A stretch of DNA of 64,000 bases from Oceanobacillus sp. J11TS1 (GCF_018333215.1 NZ_BORO01000009.1:62001-126000), one strand, 5' to 3'. Positions 8,358-18,189 are shown, counted from the first letter of the stretch. Notes: generated by a model from the letters alone, not told the origin. Numbers and translations: made by a program.

Positions 8358-9179
8358 TTAAGAATTAATAATCTTATCCACTGTTTCTTCTACTTCATCT
8401 CTAGACATTTTTTCTTTTCCATCCTTCAAAGCATTTAATGTTTTATGCGCAAGCGCTAACGGGATACGACAGAAAAGGAGAATATTTTTGGTAGAGATTT
8501 GTGTCATATACTCATCTGCTTTTTGTAAATTCGCTTCTGCATAAGCAAACATTTCCTTTGTGGACCAATCATTCGGGAAGAAACCAACGCCTCTTTCCGC
8601 ATCTTCATCCATATTTCGTAATATATTCACAGCCTGTAGCCCGCGGCCATAGCCGATTGCTAGGTCACGGTCCGTTTTTGTTCCGTCATACCAATCCCAA
8701 ATATCAGATAGCATAACACCGACAAGGCCTGCCACATAATATGTATACTCATCTAAGTCTTCCTTCGTTTCCACGTTCCACTCTTTCTCAACCCATTTTG
8801 CCATTCCTTCTGCCATTTCACTTGTTGATTCTTTTACTTTTTGCTGAATAGCTTCCGGGCAAAAATCAATCCAGTCTGCCAAGCGTAATGTTACTTCTGG
8901 AAGTTCGTTCTCGTGCGGGGCTACTAACTGCTGGTAAGCTTCACGAGGAAATACATCTTCCTTCAGTAAACGGCTTGTCTCTATTAATAAATGTTTTTTT
9001 ACTTCTGCATCCATTTCTTCATGGTCTTCTATCTCGTCAACAGCGCGCATGCAGAGGTAAGCTGAACCAACCGTTTTCCGCAAAGTTTTGTTCAACAGTT
9101 TAATGGGGATATAAAATGTTCTGCTCGTCTGTTTTAAAACCTTCATTGCATCTTTTTCTAATATTGCATGTCTACTCAC
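8358..9179 (-). CDS. squalene/phytoene synthase family protein (YisP-like)
   Basis: 273 residues with the all-helical prenyl-transferring fold of the squalene/phytoene synthase family. The first Asp-rich motif is DEIED (48-52). The second lies in LQAVNILRNMDEDAERG, where the first Asp of the usual DxxxD is Asn189 (N-M-D-E-D, 189-193). YTYYVAGLVG is the conserved core segment before it. The start is GTG at 9179 after AAGGAGG. No carotenoid desaturase or hopanoid gene lies nearby, which fits a solitary YisP-like enzyme (B. subtilis YisP acts as a farnesyl diphosphate phosphatase) more than a carotenoid pathway. Squalene or phytoene synthesis is not excluded. Confidence 0.85.
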   Translation of the reverse strand: MSRHAILEKDAMKVLKQTSRTFYIPIKLLNKTLRKTVGSAYLCMRAVDEIEDHEEMDAEVKKHLLIETSRLLKEDVFPREAYQQLVAPHENELPEVTLRLADWIDFCPEAIQQKVKESTSEMAEGMAKWVEKEWNVETKEDLDEYTYYVAGLVGVMLSDIWDWYDGTKTDRDLAIGYGRGLQAVNILRNMDEDAERGVGFFPNDWSTKEMFAYAEANLQKADEYMTQISTKNILLFCRIPLALAHKTLNALKDGKEKMSRDEVEETVDKIINS

Positions 9180-9426
9180 CCAAAACTCCTCCTTATAATT
9201 TCATGCGTTAATGTAAGTATAACAAACAAGGCTCTTTTTTTCCTTTAAAAGTGTTGAATTCCCTTTAATTTTCACATAAACTTCTTGTGCTATCCATTTT
9301 TTAAAGCTAGGATAGTAGATGGAAACTTATCATTAGAACGCTCAAACATCATTATCTTTTTTCCTCTGTGTGGAAAGCGATAATAGACAATTGCAGCGAG
9401 AAAAATATGAATAAGGCGTGTTGTGT

Positions 9427-10626
9427 ATGAATAAAAGTGTATATTTGCTTATGACAATTTCATTTATCGTTGGAATGGTCGAATTAATTATTGGTGGTAT
9501 TCTTGATTTGGTTGCAACAGACCTTGATGTATCATTAGGAAAAGCAGGATTATTAATTACGATTTTCTCTCTTGTTTTTGCCATTGCTTCTCCTGTTTTA
9601 CTTTACTTAACTGCTTCCGTTGAACGAAAAAAGCTTACCATCATTTCCTTGCTTGTCTTTTTAATCGGAAATATTCTTGCTGTTTTTAGTTTGAACTACG
9701 CAATGATTTTTATTAGTAGAATTATTTCCGCAGCAAGTGCTTCTTTATTGATTGTACTTTGTATTATGATGGCATCTTCCATTGTTCAGCCTGCTTATCG
9801 TGGACGTGCTATCGGAATTGTCAGTATGGGGGTAAGTGGTTCACTTGTTTTCGGAATTCCATTTGGTTTAGTACTAGGAGAATCTTTTGGCTGGCGCGCT
9901 CCTTTCGTTCTTATTTCTATTTTAACCGTTGTTTCTATTATATGTGTCCATTTCTTTATGCAGCGCATCCCTTCTGCAGAAAAGCCACTGCCAATCTCGA
10001 CACAGCTAAAAATGATTCGAAATCCAAAGGTTCTTTTTATTTTGCTGACGACCTTTTTCGTGTTAGCCGGGCATACAACGTTATATGGCTATCTTAACCC
10101 ATTTGTTAAAGACTTTATGGAATTAGACGGTATTTGGCTTAGTGCGGTTTATCTCATCTTTGGTATTTCTGCTGTCAGCGGCGGTGGAACAGGTGGAACA
10201 TTATCCGACTTATTCGGGCCAAAACGAACTGTGCTTAGCGCAATCATTTTATTTGTGGCAACTATTTTAATCATTCCAATTTCAGCGATCCATGTTGTAT
10301 TATTCCTTGTGGTTCTTGTGTTATGGGGTATGCTTAGCTGGGCAGTATCACCACCAATTCAAAGCTATTTAATTGAGACATCGCCACAGAATTCGAGTAT
10401 CTTGGTCAGTTTAAATAACTCTTCTTTGCATTTAGGTATTGCCGTTGGATCCTTTGTAGGAAGTATTGTTATCGAACAAGCAAGCGTTGAAAAGAACGCT
10501 TATGTCGGTGGCGCCATTGTATTCTTAGGTTTAATTACAGCCTTGGTGGCACTTCGGGGCTATTCTAGACCGCAAGTAACTTCTGAATATAATGATAAAC
10601 AAACTGCGTCGACGACTCATGATTAA
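9427..10626 (+). CDS. MFS transporter, DHA1-type exporter
   Basis: About 399 residues with 12 predicted helices. The N-terminal half (MNKSVYLLMTISFIVGMVEL; SVERKKLTIISLLVFLIGN in loop 2-3) and the central loop are those of the drug:H+ antiporter-1/arabinose-efflux type MFS. A Gly-rich GISAVSGGGTGGTLSD helix and the FGPKRTV loop open the second half. The start at ATG 9427 is preferred, with AAGG 10 bases upstream; an in-frame GTG at 9418 is possible. The gene is monocistronic and divergent from the YisP-like gene. The substrate is unknown. Confidence 0.88.
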   Translation: MNKSVYLLMTISFIVGMVELIIGGILDLVATDLDVSLGKAGLLITIFSLVFAIASPVLLYLTASVERKKLTIISLLVFLIGNILAVFSLNYAMIFISRIISAASASLLIVLCIMMASSIVQPAYRGRAIGIVSMGVSGSLVFGIPFGLVLGESFGWRAPFVLISILTVVSIICVHFFMQRIPSAEKPLPISTQLKMIRNPKVLFILLTTFFVLAGHTTLYGYLNPFVKDFMELDGIWLSAVYLIFGISAVSGGGTGGTLSDLFGPKRTVLSAIILFVATILIIPISAIHVVLFLVVLVLWGMLSWAVSPPIQSYLIETSPQNSSILVSLNNSSLHLGIAVGSFVGSIVIEQASVEKNAYVGGAIVFLGLITALVALRGYSRPQVTSEYNDKQTASTTHD

Positions 10627-10682
10627 AGTTACAAGCTTGTCTTCATCTGCTAAGTAGATCTGGCTTGCACTAGCCTTTTAGA

Positions 10683-10776
10683 CTTATCCCTGACCAGCAG
10701 TACGATCGTACGTAAAAGGTGGGTACTCCTGCTTAACGTGTTGGGGATAAGGAGGCTTGACTTCTCCCCTGCTGGT
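10683..10776. other. interleaved inverted repeats, pseudoknot-like
   Basis: CTTATCCC (10683-10690) matches GGGATAAG (10744-10751). ACCAGCAG (10693-10700) matches CTGCTGGT (10769-10776). The two pairings interleave (A-B-A'-B'). A 10-bp palindrome, TACGATCGTA, lies at 10701-10710. A leftward reading frame crosses the element but has no ribosome site. The function is unknown; it may be an intergenic repeat or a structured RNA. Confidence 0.4.
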
Positions 10777-10846
10777 GAAAAGAATATTTCTATTAAAACG
10801 CATTGGATGGATTATTCTTCGACTTTTGAAAAAGTAAGTCAACCGC

Positions 10847-11047
10847 TCATGTATACGACGTTTTATTTTCCTCATCACTCGAATTTTTCTCTTTCTTGAT
10901 AATCGCTCTCCTGTAAATTACAATCGGAATTATCCCCAAAATAAAACCAGCCATACCAAAGACTTCTATTCTACCTAGACTGTAGCCAACCACGATGCCT
11001 AAACCTAAACAGACCAGAAACATCGCACCAAGATGATAAATTCGCAT
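10847..11047 (-). CDS. small membrane protein, unknown function
   Basis: 66 residues with an excellent Shine-Dalgarno (AAGGGGGG) about 8 bases before the ATG. Two membrane helices (LGAMFLVCLGLGIVVGYSLG and VFGMAGFILGIIPIVIYRR) are followed by a charged Lys/Glu-rich tail (KKEKNSSDEENK). I do not recognise the family. It is a single gene, convergent with the MFS gene and divergent from hom. The ribosome site and clean topology make it a likely real gene. Confidence 0.7.
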   Translation of the reverse strand: MRIYHLGAMFLVCLGLGIVVGYSLGRIEVFGMAGFILGIIPIVIYRRAIIKKEKNSSDEENKTSYT

Positions 11048-11300
11048 ATCTGCTACCCCCTTTTTTCCTATTATATGAAGAAAGTATTTAAAGGTACGTA
11101 GAACTGCTAAAATGATTTATATCCCTTTTCCATATAGATAACATGTAATTCAACAATTTTCCAAAATTACTTTATTGACGCACATTTGAGAGCGCTAACA
11201 CTTCAAAACTCATGTGTATTCTAAAAATTCGCTATTGCCTTACTTCCCTTTTCATGTTTAAATAAATTCAATATATAATAGGAAGTATAGAGGTGGTTAG

Positions 11301-12596
11301 ATGGAAGAGAAGGTTTCAGTAGGATTATTAGGTCTTGGTGTCGTTGGCTCAGGCGTGATTCACCTAATTGAAGATCACCAGGAGAAATTAGCACATCAAT
11401 TAGGTTGCAAAGTCGAAGTTGTCAAGGCACTTGTCCGTGATATAGAGAAAGCAAGAGATATCGATATTAATCAAGACATTCTGACAACCAATCCAAGTGA
11501 TATACTAGAAAACGCTGAGATTGATCTTGTCATTGAAGTCATGGGCGGAATTGATCACACAAGGGAATATATTTTAAAAGCATTTTCTAATAGAAAACAT
11601 GTTGTCTCTGCCAACAAGGACTTAGTAGCTGTTTATGGTCCTGAATTACAGGAAGCTGCGGTTAAAAATAATTGTGATTTTTATTATGAAGCAAGTGTTG
11701 CTGGCGGAATCCCTATCCTACGGGGAATTAACGAAGGTTTATCCTCGGACCACATCCAAAAGATCATGGGAATTGTCAACGGGACAACCAACTATATTTT
11801 GACAAAAATGGATGAGGAAGGCGTCAGCTATGAAGATGCCCTTGGAGAGGCACAGCGTCTTGGCTTTGCAGAAGCAGACCCTACATCGGATGTAGAAGGA
11901 TTAGATGCAGCTCGAAAAATGGCTATTCTTGGTCGTTTAGCATTTTCCACACCTGTTGACTTGCAAGATGTTGAGGTAAAAGGAATTCATGGTATTGACT
12001 TAAAGGATCTCCGCTATGCTTCTCAGCTTGGATATACGATGAAGCTGATTGGGTTTGCCAACTTTTTCGATCATGAATTAGAAGTAAATGTACAGCCGAC
12101 ACTTTTAGCGAAAAATCATCCGTTAGCAAGTGTGAAAAATGAATATAATGCTGTGTATGTTTACGGAGAAGCAGTCGGGGAAACCATGTTCTACGGTCCA
12201 GGAGCTGGCAGTCTTCCTACTGCGACAGCGATTTTATCAGATGTTATTGCAGCAATTAAAGCAATGCGTTTGGGGGTATCTGGGAAGCAGTCTAATGATA
12301 TGCAATTTCCAAAAACATTGCGTCCGAAAGATAAACAGCATAGCCAATATTATGTTCGTTTATGTGTAGAAGATAAGACTGGAGTATTTTCAGAAATCTC
12401 TTCTATTTTCCATTCACAGGATATCAGCTTCCAACGAATTTTGCAGACACCTGTGGATGAAAAAGAGTCTGCAGAAATCGTGTTAGTAACACATGACACA
12501 CCATACCATCAATTTGAACAAGTGCTAAATCAATTAGAAGCATTCGATGCCGTGACTGAGATAAAAAGCTATTATAAAGTAGAAGGAGATGCATAA
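11301..12596 (+). CDS. hom: homoserine dehydrogenase
   Basis: 431 residues. It reduces aspartate semialdehyde to homoserine, the branch point to threonine and methionine. An N-terminal NAD(P)-binding fold ([16 protein letters not shown]) is followed by the catalytic domain ([48 protein letters not shown]). A C-terminal ACT domain from about residue 350 ([19 protein letters not shown]) suggests feedback control by threonine. The ATG has GAGGTGG upstream. It heads the hom-thrC-thrB operon, as in B. subtilis, with only one base between its stop and thrC. Confidence 0.97.
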   Translation: MEEKVSVGLLGLGVVGSGVIHLIEDHQEKLAHQLGCKVEVVKALVRDIEKARDIDINQDILTTNPSDILENAEIDLVIEVMGGIDHTREYILKAFSNRKHVVSANKDLVAVYGPELQEAAVKNNCDFYYEASVAGGIPILRGINEGLSSDHIQKIMGIVNGTTNYILTKMDEEGVSYEDALGEAQRLGFAEADPTSDVEGLDAARKMAILGRLAFSTPVDLQDVEVKGIHGIDLKDLRYASQLGYTMKLIGFANFFDHELEVNVQPTLLAKNHPLASVKNEYNAVYVYGEAVGETMFYGPGAGSLPTATAILSDVIAAIKAMRLGVSGKQSNDMQFPKTLRPKDKQHSQYYVRLCVEDKTGVFSEISSIFHSQDISFQRILQTPVDEKESAEIVLVTHDTPYHQFEQVLNQLEAFDAVTEIKSYYKVEGDA

Positions 12597-12597
12597 G

Positions 12598-13659
12598 ATG
12601 GCTTGGAAAGGGTTAATTGAAGAATATCGTGACTTTCTTCCTGTCACCGATAAAACACCCGCTTTATCATTATTAGAAGGAAATACACCACTTTTTCATT
12701 TTCCAAATCTATCAAAAGAATTGGGAATTGAATTATACGGAAAATTTGAAGGGTTAAACCCGACTGGGTCATTTAAAGATCGTGGCATGGTTATGGCTGT
12801 TGCAAAAGCGATTGAAGAAGGCTCAAGTTCGGTCATTTGTGCATCTACCGGAAATACGTCTGCAGCAGCGGCAGCATATGCAGCACGGGCAGGAATTCGT
12901 GCGAGTATCGTTATTCCAAAAGGGAAAGTAGCACTTGGAAAACTGGCTCAGGCCGTCATGTATGGAGCTGAAATTGTCGAGATTGAAGGAAATTTTGACC
13001 AAGCATTACAGCTTGTTCGTAAAATTAGTGAGAAATCACCTATCACTCTAGTAAACTCAGTTAACCCATACCGTTTGGAAGGCCAAAAAACGGCAGCATT
13101 TGAAGTGTGTGATCAGTTAGGCGAAGCTCCAGATATTCTGGCAATCCCTGTTGGTAATGCAGGCAATATCAGTGCATACTGGAAAGGCTTTAAAGAGTAC
13201 AGTGAATCCAAAGGAACAGCGCTTCCAAAAATGTTCGGCTTTGAAGCAGAGGGGGCAGCTGCCATTGTCAGAGAAAAAGTGGTGGAAGAACCGGAAACCG
13301 TGGCAACCGCCATTCGAATCGGAAATCCCGCAAGCTGGGATTTAGCAGTTCAAGCTAGAGAAGAATCAGGCGGAATGATTGGATCTGTTACGGATGAGGA
13401 AATTATTTCTGCATTTAAGCTTCTCCCTCGCAAGGAAGGTGTTTTTGCAGAGCCAGGTTCAGCTGCTTCTATCGCCGGTGTAATTCAGCAGGTCAAAGAA
13501 GGTCAAATCCCAGAAGGCAGCAAGGTTGTTGCCGTACTTACTGGCAATGGATTAAAAGATCCACAAACTGCCATTGACCAATTAACAATTGAGCCTGTAA
13601 CACTTCCAAATGATGAAGATGCAATCCTTGAATACTTAGAGAAGATGATTACATCATGA
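12598..13659 (+). CDS. thrC: threonine synthase
   Basis: 353 residues. A PLP enzyme that converts O-phosphohomoserine to threonine. The PLP lysine is Lys60 in [11 protein letters not shown], and the phosphate-binding loop is [14 protein letters not shown]. The start at ATG 12598 follows AAGGAG by 9 bases; the in-frame ATG at 12589 abuts that site and is rejected. It is the second gene of hom-thrC-thrB, and its stop overlaps the thrB start as ATGA. The order matches B. subtilis, so regulation is probably shared from the promoter before hom (a TATAAT-like -10 lies near 11274). Confidence 0.97.
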   Translation: MAWKGLIEEYRDFLPVTDKTPALSLLEGNTPLFHFPNLSKELGIELYGKFEGLNPTGSFKDRGMVMAVAKAIEEGSSSVICASTGNTSAAAAAYAARAGIRASIVIPKGKVALGKLAQAVMYGAEIVEIEGNFDQALQLVRKISEKSPITLVNSVNPYRLEGQKTAAFEVCDQLGEAPDILAIPVGNAGNISAYWKGFKEYSESKGTALPKMFGFEAEGAAAIVREKVVEEPETVATAIRIGNPASWDLAVQAREESGGMIGSVTDEEIISAFKLLPRKEGVFAEPGSAASIAGVIQQVKEGQIPEGSKVVAVLTGNGLKDPQTAIDQLTIEPVTLPNDEDAILEYLEKMITS

Positions 13660-14540
13660 TGCCTTTTCGTTTTCGCATCTCTGTTCCTGCAAGCAGTGCT
13701 AATCTTGGTCCTGGTTTCGACTCCATGGGCCTTGCTTTAGGCTTGTATATCCATTTAGACGTGGAGGACGCGGATTGCTATTCTTTTTTTGCACATGGAT
13801 CTGCTGAAGCAGAGGAAAACCATTTTATTTGGAGTATTGCCCAGCGGGTAGCGAAACGATATGGAGTAGCTTTACCGCCTTGTACCGTGCAAGAAACGAG
13901 TGAAATCCCATTGGCCAGAGGGTTGGGCAGCAGCGCTTCAGCCATCGTTGCGGGAATTGAATTAGCCAATCAACTTGGAAATTTACAATTAACGGATGCG
14001 CAAAAACTTGCTTTCGGAACCGAGGTTGAAGGGCATCCAGATAATATTGCCCCTTCTCTATTTGGTGGTTTAACGATTTCAACCATGCTAGAGGATGACA
14101 TCCCTTCCATCCAATTAAATGACATCGAATTAGACTTAATTGCTTATATACCGAAAGTAGAGCTAAAAACAGAGGTTGCTAGAAATTGTCTGCCAGATAC
14201 ATATGAGCGAAACTATGCGGCAAGGGCGAGCGCGATGAGTAATCTAGTTGTAGCTGCACTCTACAAAAAGGACTATGCATTGTTTGGAAAAATGCTTGAG
14301 AATGATTTATTTCACGAGCCTTTTCGCAAGGAGTTAATACCGAATTTTAATTTCATCCGGGATAAGGCAAAAGAACTCGGCGCATTTGGTACTGCTTTAA
14401 GCGGAGCCGGGCCAACCATGCTTTCATTTGTACCTCAAGGCAGCGGAGAGAAAATCAAAGAAGAGATGTTGCATCACCTTGCAGGTTATCAGGTAAAGCT
14501 CTTAGAAATCGATACACAAGGGGTTTTTATTACAAGATAA
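13656..14540 (+). CDS. thrB: homoserine kinase
   Basis: 294 residues of the GHMP kinase superfamily. It phosphorylates homoserine to supply ThrC. Motif 1 is [16 protein letters not shown], the ATP-binding motif 2 is [17 protein letters not shown], and motif 3 is [15 protein letters not shown]. The ATG overlaps the thrC stop (ATGA), and a second ATG follows at once, so the exact first residue is uncertain by one. It is the last gene of the threonine operon; a strong terminator lies 10 bases after its stop. Confidence 0.96.
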   Translation: MMPFRFRISVPASSANLGPGFDSMGLALGLYIHLDVEDADCYSFFAHGSAEAEENHFIWSIAQRVAKRYGVALPPCTVQETSEIPLARGLGSSASAIVAGIELANQLGNLQLTDAQKLAFGTEVEGHPDNIAPSLFGGLTISTMLEDDIPSIQLNDIELDLIAYIPKVELKTEVARNCLPDTYERNYAARASAMSNLVVAALYKKDYALFGKMLENDLFHEPFRKELIPNFNFIRDKAKELGAFGTALSGAGPTMLSFVPQGSGEKIKEEMLHHLAGYQVKLLEIDTQGVFITR

Positions 14541-14549
14541 ATAGATGCC

Positions 14550-14588
14550 AAAAAGTGCAAGAGTCTAGGCAAGCTCTTGCACTTTTTT
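14550..14588. terminator. bidirectional terminator after thrB
   Basis: AAAAGTGCAAGAG pairs with CTCTTGCACTTTTTT around a 9-10 base loop. It serves thrB from the left and the lipoprotein gene (stop at 14587) from the right. Confidence 0.92.
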
Positions 14589-15021
14589 AAATCGTTTCAT
14601 TATAAATTTGGCTATTATTATTTTGAATATCGATGATCTTTAAACGATTTTCATTTTTAACAAAGATGGTTTTATAGTATTTCTCTCCGCCAATTTCATA
14701 AAACAATACACGGGTCCCTGGATTATCTGTTTCGACAACTACTTCATATTCCCCGTCATCGATTTGTGTTTCTATGACTTCCTGTTCTTCATATTCATAG
14801 GAGGTGTCTGTGGCTTGGTTTGCGGAATTGTCATTATTGTGCTTTTCTCCTCCATTAGATTCTTCTGATGACGGCTCGGAAGTCTCACCGGATACATCTG
14901 ATTCCCTTTCTTCAGCTGTATTTTGACCGCTATCTTGTACTTCTTGATCTGTATTTGCTTGACAAGCACTGATAATAAATAATAGAAATACTATCCCTAT
15001 AATAGATAGTGATTTTTTCAT
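14587..15021 (-). CDS. small lipoprotein of unknown function
   Basis: 144 residues from the ATG at 15021, which follows GGAGGAG. The signal peptide MKKSLSIIGIVFLLFIISAC ends in a lipobox (IISAC), so the protein is lipidated and held on the outer face of the membrane. Residues 22-75 form an acidic Ser/Glu/Asn-rich linker. A small globular C-terminal part (EYEVVVETDNPGTRVLFYEI, KTIFVKNENRLKIIDI) resembles none I can name. The frame is open upstream to 15192, but that extension lacks a start site and would bury the signal peptide. It is a solitary gene. Confidence 0.82.
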   Translation of the reverse strand: MKKSLSIIGIVFLLFIISACQANTDQEVQDSGQNTAEERESDVSGETSEPSSEESNGGEKHNNDNSANQATDTSYEYEEQEVIETQIDDGEYEVVVETDNPGTRVLFYEIGGEKYYKTIFVKNENRLKIIDIQNNNSQIYNETI

Positions 15022-15170
15022 TCTATCTCCTCCCTTGTATTTATCCTTCCTTTTTCTATTCAAAATGAAACCTTGGCTTCCGATAGTTTCAGACATTATG
15101 AATGGCCAGCAACTGAGATTGTACTCTACTACAATTTTATTTTCAACTAATTTATTAAACGCTTGAAGTA

Positions 15171-15222
15171 AATAAAAGAAGCAGGAACGCATTATTTTAG
15201 CCGCCCCTGCTTCTTTTATTTC
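15171..15222 (-). terminator. argF terminator
   Basis: AAATAAAAGAAGCAGG and CCTGCTTCTTTTATTT form a perfect 16-bp stem right after, and touching, the argF stop codon. Confidence 0.9.
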
Positions 15223-16183
15223 ATCCCATTAACGCTGTCATCAAAGCTTTCTGAGCATGCAGCCGATTTTCAGACTGCTGGAAGACAACAGAGTGTTTCC
15301 CATCTATTACTCCTGCAGACACTTCCTCTCCGTGATGAGCTGGAAGGCAGTGCATAAATGTTACATCTGATTTAGCTTTAGCAAGAAGTGCTTCATTTAC
15401 TTGAAACTGCTTAAAATCCTGTTCACGCTGCGCTTGCTCTGCTTCATGGCCCATACTTGCCCACACATCTGTGTAAATAACATCAGCATCTTTGACAGCC
15501 TCAGCCGGGTTATTACTCCATTCAATCGTTGCACCATGTTCTACAGCCATTTGTTTTGCTTTTTCCGTAACCTGTGCATTCGGCTTATAATTATCTGGTG
15601 TCACCGTTACAATATGCATTCCCATTTTTGCAGCACCAATCATTAAAGAATGCGCCATATTATTGCCGTCCCCAATATAAACTATTTTTTGCCCCTGTAA
15701 TACACCTTTTACCTCTTTGATTGTTTGCAAGTCTGCTAGTACCTGACAAGGATGATAAAGATCTGTTAACCCATTAATGACAGGGATACTTGCACATTTA
15801 GCCAACTCCTCGACATCCGCCTGATTATATGTCCGAATCATGATTCCATCTAGATATCCTGATAATACTTTTGCCGTATCTGCAATGGTTTCTCCTCGGC
15901 CAATTTGAATGTCCTTTGAACTTAAGAAGATTCCCAGTCCTCCTAATTGATAGATTCCCGTTTCGAAAGAGACACGAGTTCTTGTTGAAGCTTTTTCAAA
16001 AATCATGCCTAATGTTTTCCCTTTCATTGGTTCAAAAATAATTCCATCTTTGCTTTGCTTCTTCTGATAATCGGCCAATTCAATTAGGTAGTCAATCTCG
16101 TCTTTTGTATAATCAGCAAGTGTTAAAAAGTCTCGTCCTTTTAATTCCTGCTGCTGAAATTGAATGTGATTTGTTGTCGTCAT
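15221..16183 (-). CDS. argF: ornithine carbamoyltransferase
   Basis: 320 residues. It makes citrulline from ornithine and carbamoyl phosphate. The signature sites are complete: STRTR (66-70) for carbamoyl phosphate, HPCQ (144-147), the ornithine loop ASMGHE (242-247) and HCLP (278-281). The start at ATG 16183 has GAGGTG seven bases before it; an upstream in-frame ATG at 16201 does not. It stands alone, away from other arg genes. Two ARG-box sequences upstream point to AhrC/ArgR repression, favouring a biosynthetic ArgF over a catabolic ArcB, although catabolic paralogues look similar. Confidence 0.95.
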   Translation of the reverse strand: MTTTNHIQFQQQELKGRDFLTLADYTKDEIDYLIELADYQKKQSKDGIIFEPMKGKTLGMIFEKASTRTRVSFETGIYQLGGLGIFLSSKDIQIGRGETIADTAKVLSGYLDGIMIRTYNQADVEELAKCASIPVINGLTDLYHPCQVLADLQTIKEVKGVLQGQKIVYIGDGNNMAHSLMIGAAKMGMHIVTVTPDNYKPNAQVTEKAKQMAVEHGATIEWSNNPAEAVKDADVIYTDVWASMGHEAEQAQREQDFKQFQVNEALLAKAKSDVTFMHCLPAHHGEEVSAGVIDGKHSVVFQQSENRLHAQKALMTALMG

Positions 16184-16208
16184 CCACGAACACCTCTTCA
16201 AATGTTGT

Positions 16209-16248
16209 TATGAATTATTATGCAATAAAAAGAATATTTATTCAATAG
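16209..16248 (-). promoter_or_regulatory. tandem ARG boxes (AhrC/ArgR operator)
   Basis: ATGAATTATTATGCAA (from 16210) and GAATATTTATTCAAT (from 16232) both match the Bacillus ARG-box pattern ATGAATAAAAATGCAA, as direct or inverted copies. They lie 25-65 bases upstream of the argF start. Confidence 0.75.
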
Positions 16249-16320
16249 TTTTTTCAATTTTTATATCTCTTATAGAAGTTGTAGTTAGAAATTGGTTGTG
16301 TGATAAGCTCTTCCATAACG

Positions 16321-16366
16321 TAAAAAAGCATCTTTACAACTAGCTGTGCGCTGCTGTAAAGATGCT
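16321..16366 (-). terminator. terminator of the leftward methyltransferase operon
   Basis: AGCATCTTTACA pairs with TGTAAAGATGCT (12 bp). Read leftward it is followed by T6. It lies 13 bases past the stop of the gene at 16379. Confidence 0.9.
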
Positions 16367-16378
16367 CTTATAAAGTAA

Positions 16379-17566
16379 TTAATCCTTTACTTGGATAACC
16401 AAAACCTTTAAATAATTCCCTTGCTTAAAATGCTTGTTGACTGTAAAGTCGCCCGGCAACGAGAACTCTTCCAGGATGGTGTATTTCTTCTTTTTCGCCT
16501 GAAATCCGCGATGAATCATGTCTTTGAATTTCTTCATTCCAAATGAAGCAGTATTGGTAGAAGCAATAATAACGCCGTTCTTCTCAAGCAGATCAATGGA
16601 ATTCTCAATCAGCTCCGGGTAATCCTTCGCTGTTCGGAAGGTTCTCTTCTTAGAGCGCGCAAAGCTTGGCGGATCGAGAACAACGACATCAAACTGCAGA
16701 TTTTTCCGTTTGGCATATTTGAAATAATCGAACACATCCATCACAATAATATCTTGCTGCTCAAAATCAATCCCATTTACGCTAAATTGCTCAATGGTTT
16801 TACTCTTACTGCGTTTCGCTAAATCCACGCTGGTGGTTTTGGCTGCGCCACCTAATGCAGCAGCAACAGAAAAAGCACCAGTGTAGGAAAAGGTATTTAA
16901 CACATGCTTGCCCTTGGCGTATTTGTCACGCAATGCTTTACGGACATCACGCTGATCCAGGAATATTCCGACCATAGCTCCATCGTTTAGATAAACAGCA
17001 TAATTCATGCCATTTTCTTTTACAATAAGCGGGAACTCTCCCCTTGTTCCTTTGACAAAATCGTCGTCTTCTACATATTGCCCTTTCGTATCAAATCGCT
17101 TTTTTTCATAAATCCCCTGGTAGTCGGCCAACTCGTCAAAAACTTGAATAATCCAGTCTTTAAAAGCATAAATTCCTTCACTGTACCATTGAATAACATA
17201 ATAGCCATCAAAATAGTCAATAATTAAACCGCCAATTCCGTCCCCTTCCCCATTGAATACACGGAAGGCTGTCGTTTCTTCAGCTTGATAATAAGAGCTG
17301 CGCTTACTGATTGCAGTGAGCAGCTTTTGCTTAAAGAAAGCCTGGTCAATGGATACTCCTTCCTTAAAAGTTAATACCCAGCCCATTCCTTTATTTTGGC
17401 GTCCTGTATAAGCTGTTGCCAAGAAATCTCCTTGCGGTGTATGAAGTGCGATGATTTCCCCTTCAGCCAGCTTATTTGGCTGCACAATAGCTTCTTCTAA
17501 AATCAACGGATTCTGCTGCTGTTTTAATTTTTTTATATAGTCTTGCTTTACTGTTACTTTTTTCAT
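16379..17566 (-). CDS. class I SAM-dependent rRNA methyltransferase, RlmI/YwbD type
   Basis: 395 residues. An N-terminal PUA-like domain (about 1-80), a linking domain and a C-terminal Rossmann methyltransferase. Visible motifs are FLDQRDVR, VLNTFSYTGAFSVAAA (SAM-binding loop), SVDLAKRSK and the catalytic VVVLDPPSFARSK. This is the RlmI family, which methylates 23S rRNA cytosine at C5; the exact site in this organism is inferred, not shown. Its stop is followed by a terminator, and its start lies only 10 bases after the acetyltransferase gene, so both are probably in one transcript with the DUF3219 gene. Confidence 0.88.
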   Translation of the reverse strand: MKKVTVKQDYIKKLKQQQNPLILEEAIVQPNKLAEGEIIALHTPQGDFLATAYTGRQNKGMGWVLTFKEGVSIDQAFFKQKLLTAISKRSSYYQAEETTAFRVFNGEGDGIGGLIIDYFDGYYVIQWYSEGIYAFKDWIIQVFDELADYQGIYEKKRFDTKGQYVEDDDFVKGTRGEFPLIVKENGMNYAVYLNDGAMVGIFLDQRDVRKALRDKYAKGKHVLNTFSYTGAFSVAAALGGAAKTTSVDLAKRSKSKTIEQFSVNGIDFEQQDIIVMDVFDYFKYAKRKNLQFDVVVLDPPSFARSKKRTFRTAKDYPELIENSIDLLEKNGVIIASTNTASFGMKKFKDMIHRGFQAKKKKYTILEEFSLPGDFTVNKHFKQGNYLKVLVIQVKD

Positions 17567-17576
17567 TTTTTCACCC

Positions 17577-18158
17577 TTATTTTTCTAATCTTTTATTTGG
17601 ATCTTCAATCACCGCAAAAACGCAGGTATCCCTTAATTCTCCATTTTCTTCTACATCATCATTTCTTAAGATTCCTTCCAGCTTAAATCCAGCTCTTTCG
17701 GCAACAGCTTTACTTTTTATATTTTTTGTATCACACCTAATTTCTACACGATTGGCTTTTAGTTCTTGAAATGCAAAAGTCGTCAGTCCCTCCACCAATT
17801 CAGTGACATAGCCTTTCCCGCTAAATTTTGTATCAATCCAGTAGCCAATTTCAAACTTCCGCACATTCCAATTAATACGGTGCAATCCACTTGAAATAAT
17901 AAATTCCCCTGTCTCCTTATCAAAGGCATGGAACCGCAAATCTTCCCGTGCTAAAAAGTTTAGATACGCCTTTTTCGTTGTCTTTTGTGCGCCAAGTTCT
18001 GTCTGTTCTTGTCGAGCAAATGGCAGCCACGGCCTTAACTCCTTGATAGATGCCTGTATCGCCTCATAAATGGGCTTCCAATCTTCTGGCTTCGGCGCAC
18101 GAATAAGTAATCGCTCTGTTTCAAATTGATTTGGAAATATTAATAATATCGGTTCCAT
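17577..18158 (-). CDS. GNAT family N-acetyltransferase, RimJ/RimL type
   Basis: 193 residues. The order is an N-terminal FETERLLIRAPKPEDW strand-loop, a central IGYWIDTKFSGKGYVTEL acetyl-CoA binding loop (the Q/RxxGxG/A region) and RVEIRCDTKNIKSKAVAERAGFKLEG, the hallmark of the RimJ/RimL branch that acetylates protein N-termini or small amines. The ATG at 18158 is chosen for GGGAG nine bases upstream; the open frame to 18200 has no good site. It sits between the DUF3219 gene and the RlmI-type gene, all leftward, in a probable three-gene operon. The substrate is unknown. Confidence 0.85.
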   Translation of the reverse strand: MEPILLIFPNQFETERLLIRAPKPEDWKPIYEAIQASIKELRPWLPFARQEQTELGAQKTTKKAYLNFLAREDLRFHAFDKETGEFIISSGLHRINWNVRKFEIGYWIDTKFSGKGYVTELVEGLTTFAFQELKANRVEIRCDTKNIKSKAVAERAGFKLEGILRNDDVEENGELRDTCVFAVIEDPNKRLEK

Positions 18159-18189
18159 TGCAAAGCACTCCCTTCCCTCGCTGGCAAGC

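Noticed and set aside
10684-10878. 64-codon leftward ORF
   Set aside because: It spans the interleaved inverted repeats, has no ribosome site and overlaps the end of a better-supported small gene.
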